Shown piece after piece: positions 61,662 to 64,000 of a stretch of 64,000 nt of DNA (positions within the stretch are counted from its first letter, which is position 1; every line of letters begins with the position of its first letter). The notes below the pieces were generated by a model. That model was not told where the DNA came from, did no database searches, and was given only the letters and a program-made list of their open reading frames with translations. The stretch is from positions 234,782-298,781 of the forward strand of contig NZ_QKUF01000004.1 of the NCBI RefSeq assembly GCF_003253565.1, given 5' to 3'. Source of the stretch: Thermosporothrix hazakensis (GTDB lineage: Bacteria > Chloroflexota > Ktedonobacteria > Ktedonobacterales > Ktedonobacteraceae). The translations under genes and the position numbers were made by a program.

Positions 61662-63713
61662 TTGCATACCGAGGAATCCCGCCGCGTCCAGACACTTCTA
61701 GAGCGCGTGCAGGCTATCTGCTATGGAGCAGATTATAATCCCGAGCAATGGGACCCTGAGGTCTGGTCGGAAGATCTGCGCCTGATGCAGCTTGCCGGGG
61801 TCAATATCGCAACGGTTGGCGTCTTCAGTTGGGGCTCGCTACAGCCAGACGAGCAGACATTCACGTTTGACTGGCTTGATTCCATCATGGATCTGCTAGC
61901 TCAACATCAGATCTTCGTCTGTCTGGGCACAGGCACCGCGGCCCAGCCTGCCTGGCTCTCTCAAGCGTATCCGGATGCGCTCCCTGTCGACGAACAGGGG
62001 TTCCGACATGAACACGGCAACCGGCAAAACTATTGCCCGACCAGCCCCGACTTTCGACGGCTGGCACGAAATCTGGCACGGCAACTGGCGCTACGTTATG
62101 GCAGGCATCCAGCCCTTGCCATCTGGCATGTGAGCAACGAATATTACGGCTCTCCCTGCTATTGTGAGCGGTGCCGCGCTCGTTTCCGAAGCTGGCTGCA
62201 AGCACGCTATCAGACGCTCGACGCGCTGAACCGGCACTGGAACACACGCTTCTGGGGTCACACCTACACCGATTGGGAACAGATTAACCCTCCGAACAAG
62301 CGGGGAGAGACGAGCTTTCAAGGGCTCTCGCTGGATTGGCGGCGCTTTACATCTGACATGAACCTGGAATGCTACCTGAACGAGGCCGAGGTGCTGCGCG
62401 AGTTGACGCCAGAGATCCCCGTCACCACCAACCTGATGGGCTTCTTTCAGCCGCTGGACTACTTCTCCTGGGCTCCGCATATGGATATCATCGCCTGGGA
62501 CTCCTACCCGACACGCACAACGCCACCGGCTCATCTGGCCTTCTGGCATGATCTGATGCGAGGGCTCAAGCATGGCCAACCGTGGTTGCTGATGGAGCAA
62601 ACGCCAAGCCAGGCGCAATGGATGGCCTATAACTCGCTCAAGCGCCCTGGAATGCTGCGGCTGCATAGCTATCAGGCGGTTGCGCACGGCTCGGACGCAG
62701 TGATGTATTTCCAGTGGAGACAGTCACGGGGCGCTGCCGAGATGTTCCACGGCGCAATTGTCAGTCATGCGGGCCATGAGCATACACGCGTCTTCCGCGA
62801 TGTCGCTGAGATCGGCAAGCAGCTTGCCACGCTCGAAAAACAAACGCTCGGAACCCGTGTCCCGGCGCGGGTTGCGCTCCTGTTTAGCTGGCCCAACTGG
62901 TGGAATCTCGAATACCGGCCAAGCCTCAGCCAGGCGCTCAACTATCTCGAAGAGGTGCTTCACCACTATCAGGCGCTCTGGGAACAAAACATTGCCGTTG
63001 ACGTTATCTCGCCAGATCACGAGTTCAGCGGCTATGATCTGGTCATTGCGCCGCTCCTGAACATGGTCAGCAAGCGGCAGGCTGAGGCAATAGAGCGCTA
63101 CGTTGAGCAGGGCGGCACCTTTCTCACGGGCTACTTCAGCGGCATCGTTGACGAGGATACTCGGGCCTGGTTGGGCGGCTACCCGGGCCCCTTGCGCCGC
63201 ACGCTTGGAATCTGGGTTGAGGAATGCGACCCGCTGGAACCCGACATGCGCAACCAGCTCATCGCGGAACCAGGGGGGCTGCTTCCCGAGGGCGTGTACG
63301 ACTGCTCAACGTGGTGCGACATTGTACACCTGGAGGGAGCGACTGCGCTCGCCCGCTTCGGAAGCGACTTCTACGCAGGTCACCCGGCCATCACCGAGCA
63401 TCGAATTTGGCGCGGACGCGCCATTTATATCGCGACTCGTCCCGAGAAGCGCGCGCTTTCCAGCTTCTTCACACAGTTGCTTGCCGAACTCGGTATAAGC
63501 GCTCCGCTTCCCGTGCCCGCTGGTGTCGAGGTCACCTGCCGTACAGGGGAGAATGGGCCCTTCTTCTTTGTGCTCAACCACACGGAAGAGCCCGTCTCTA
63601 TCTCGTTGCCAGCACCGCTATACGTCCAGCTTCTCGCACCCGGAGAGCCGCCAGCGGAGCCAGTTGAGCAGCTCCAACTGGCTCCGCGAGGTGTGGCAAT
63701 CTTGAAGGCATAG
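61662..63713 (+). CDS. GH42 beta-galactosidase
   Basis: 683 residues from a TTG start with AAAGGA nine bases upstream, 19 bp after the GH31 stop. GH42 pattern: YGADYNPEQWDPEVWSEDLR, WHVSNEYYGSPCYCERCRAR with the acid/base Glu, a Cys cluster for zinc (CYCERC), nucleophile Glu in LLMEQTPS, then trimerisation and beta domains (AIERYVEQGGTFLTGYFSGI). Cytoplasmic enzyme that removes terminal beta-galactose, as found on xyloglucan side chains; fits the GH31 partner. A seventh, imperfect palindrome copy lies in it at 63408. Confidence 0.9.
   Translation: MHTEESRRVQTLLERVQAICYGADYNPEQWDPEVWSEDLRLMQLAGVNIATVGVFSWGSLQPDEQTFTFDWLDSIMDLLAQHQIFVCLGTGTAAQPAWLSQAYPDALPVDEQGFRHEHGNRQNYCPTSPDFRRLARNLARQLALRYGRHPALAIWHVSNEYYGSPCYCERCRARFRSWLQARYQTLDALNRHWNTRFWGHTYTDWEQINPPNKRGETSFQGLSLDWRRFTSDMNLECYLNEAEVLRELTPEIPVTTNLMGFFQPLDYFSWAPHMDIIAWDSYPTRTTPPAHLAFWHDLMRGLKHGQPWLLMEQTPSQAQWMAYNSLKRPGMLRLHSYQAVAHGSDAVMYFQWRQSRGAAEMFHGAIVSHAGHEHTRVFRDVAEIGKQLATLEKQTLGTRVPARVALLFSWPNWWNLEYRPSLSQALNYLEEVLHHYQALWEQNIAVDVISPDHEFSGYDLVIAPLLNMVSKRQAEAIERYVEQGGTFLTGYFSGIVDEDTRAWLGGYPGPLRRTLGIWVEECDPLEPDMRNQLIAEPGGLLPEGVYDCSTWCDIVHLEGATALARFGSDFYAGHPAITEHRIWRGRAIYIATRPEKRALSSFFTQLLAELGISAPLPVPAGVEVTCRTGENGPFFFVLNHTEEPVSISLPAPLYVQLLAPGEPPAEPVEQLQLAPRGVAILKA
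63408..63423. repeat. imperfect seventh palindrome copy, TGGCGCGGACGCGCCA
   Basis: Differs from the repeated 16-mer by one base (G for T at position 8), inside the GH42 gene, translated as W-R-G-R-A. It may be a mutated copy or chance, since no low-complexity repeat lies next to it. Confidence 0.5.
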
Positions 63714-63890
63714 CGGACAGCAAATCTCGAAAAGAGGCGATAGCAACTCACCGGTCATCACGGCCTGTGCTGGCTGAAACAAGCCCGCACGGGCCGTCTC
63801 CAGGAATAAAAGTCTTTCCTCGCTTGTTATTATAAAAGGAGAGAAAATTTCTTCCTGATTCTATTCAGAAGAGAGTCATCCTCCATAAAA
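63714..63890. other. intergenic region after GH42
   Basis: AT-rich in its second half, no ORF. No strong intrinsic terminator was recognised. Confidence 0.4.
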
Positions 63891-64000
63891 GTTGACACTC
63901 CCCAGGCCAGAAGGCCGGGGATTCTTCCTTCATCCAGCCTGCTTGCGCGGCGCCGCAGTGCGACGACGCGTAGCGGCAGGCTGTCCAGAAGCGTTCGACG
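63891..64000 (-). mobile_element. 3' end of an IS200/IS605-family TnpB element, cut by the window edge
   Basis: On the minus strand the sequence ends with a GGAAGAATCCCC...GGGGAGTGTCAAC block forming a hairpin (CCCC-GGCC / GGCC-GGGG, positions 63900-63920, one bulged base), the form commonly seen at the right end of TnpB-only IS605-type elements and at the 3' end of their omega RNA. A minus-strand frame upstream (64000 towards 63890) reads AGWMKEESPAFWPGEC, as TnpB C-termini overlapping the hairpin do. tnpB itself would lie beyond the window. No target-site or left-end information is available. Confidence 0.55.

Overview
The window looks like a stretch of a Ktedonobacteria-like (Chloroflexota) genome. 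This is inferred from gene content: secreted GH48/GH5 enzymes with CBM2 modules, a GH74 enzyme, paired LacI/ABC sugar loci, a very large MalT-type LuxR regulator with a lineage-typical N-terminal domain, deazaflavin and F420 oxidoreductases, and a Roseiflexus/Chloroflexus-like type III-D CRISPR effector set. No rRNA, tRNA, dnaA or ribosomal protein genes were seen, so the window cannot be placed on a chromosome or a large plasmid.

Layout. 1-2.7 kb: 3' part of nirB and nirD (assimilatory nitrite reductase). 3.1-7.6 kb: sugar ABC transporter and LacI regulator. 7.9-16.5 kb: plant cell wall enzymes GH48, GH5 and GH74 around a membrane-anchored XRE protein. The LacI gene and the GH5/GH74 intergenic region share a TTTCAWTGAAA-type operator, so they probably form one regulon. 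16.8-33.7 kb: mixed metabolism and regulators (SDR, cupin, FAD oxidase with a WYL regulator, alpha/beta hydrolase, FAD monooxygenase, 1104-residue LuxR regulator, F420/deazaflavin enzymes, LysR) and a Cfr-like rRNA methyltransferase. Two genes here, a histidine phosphatase and a lactonase-like MBL protein, carry clear frameshifts.

34.1-44.8 kb: the most interesting block. A type III-D-like CRISPR effector operon encodes an HD-less Cas10 with intact GGDD, three Cas7-like proteins that keep a candidate catalytic Asp, Csx10, Csx19, a further RAMP and two small helical proteins. A CARF (ring-nuclease-like) protein fused to a LuxR-type HTH lies upstream, and divergent to it a P-loop ATPase fused to a Csx3 domain with altered catalytic residues. 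No cas1, cas2, cas6, CRISPR array or HEPN RNase (Csm6/Csx1) is visible. The predicted cyclic-oligoadenylate signal therefore seems wired, at least locally, to transcription control and to the Csx3-ATPase.

46.0-48.3 kb: a ParA/ParB pair. A perfect 16-bp palindrome, TGGCGCGTACGCGCCA, occurs six times in the window, three of them flanking parAB within a few kb, with one near-perfect seventh copy. It is found inside genes in different reading frames, usually next to low-complexity or tandem repeats. It could be a non-canonical parS or a highly iterated genomic palindrome. 49.2-53.9 kb: TPR protein, TetR regulator and a beta-CASP nuclease. 54.3-63.7 kb: a LacI/ABC locus with a GH31 alpha-xylosidase-like enzyme and a GH42 beta-galactosidase. 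Together with GH74 these could dismantle xyloglucan. The last 110 bases look like the 3' end of an IS200/IS605 TnpB element on the minus strand, including its terminal hairpin.
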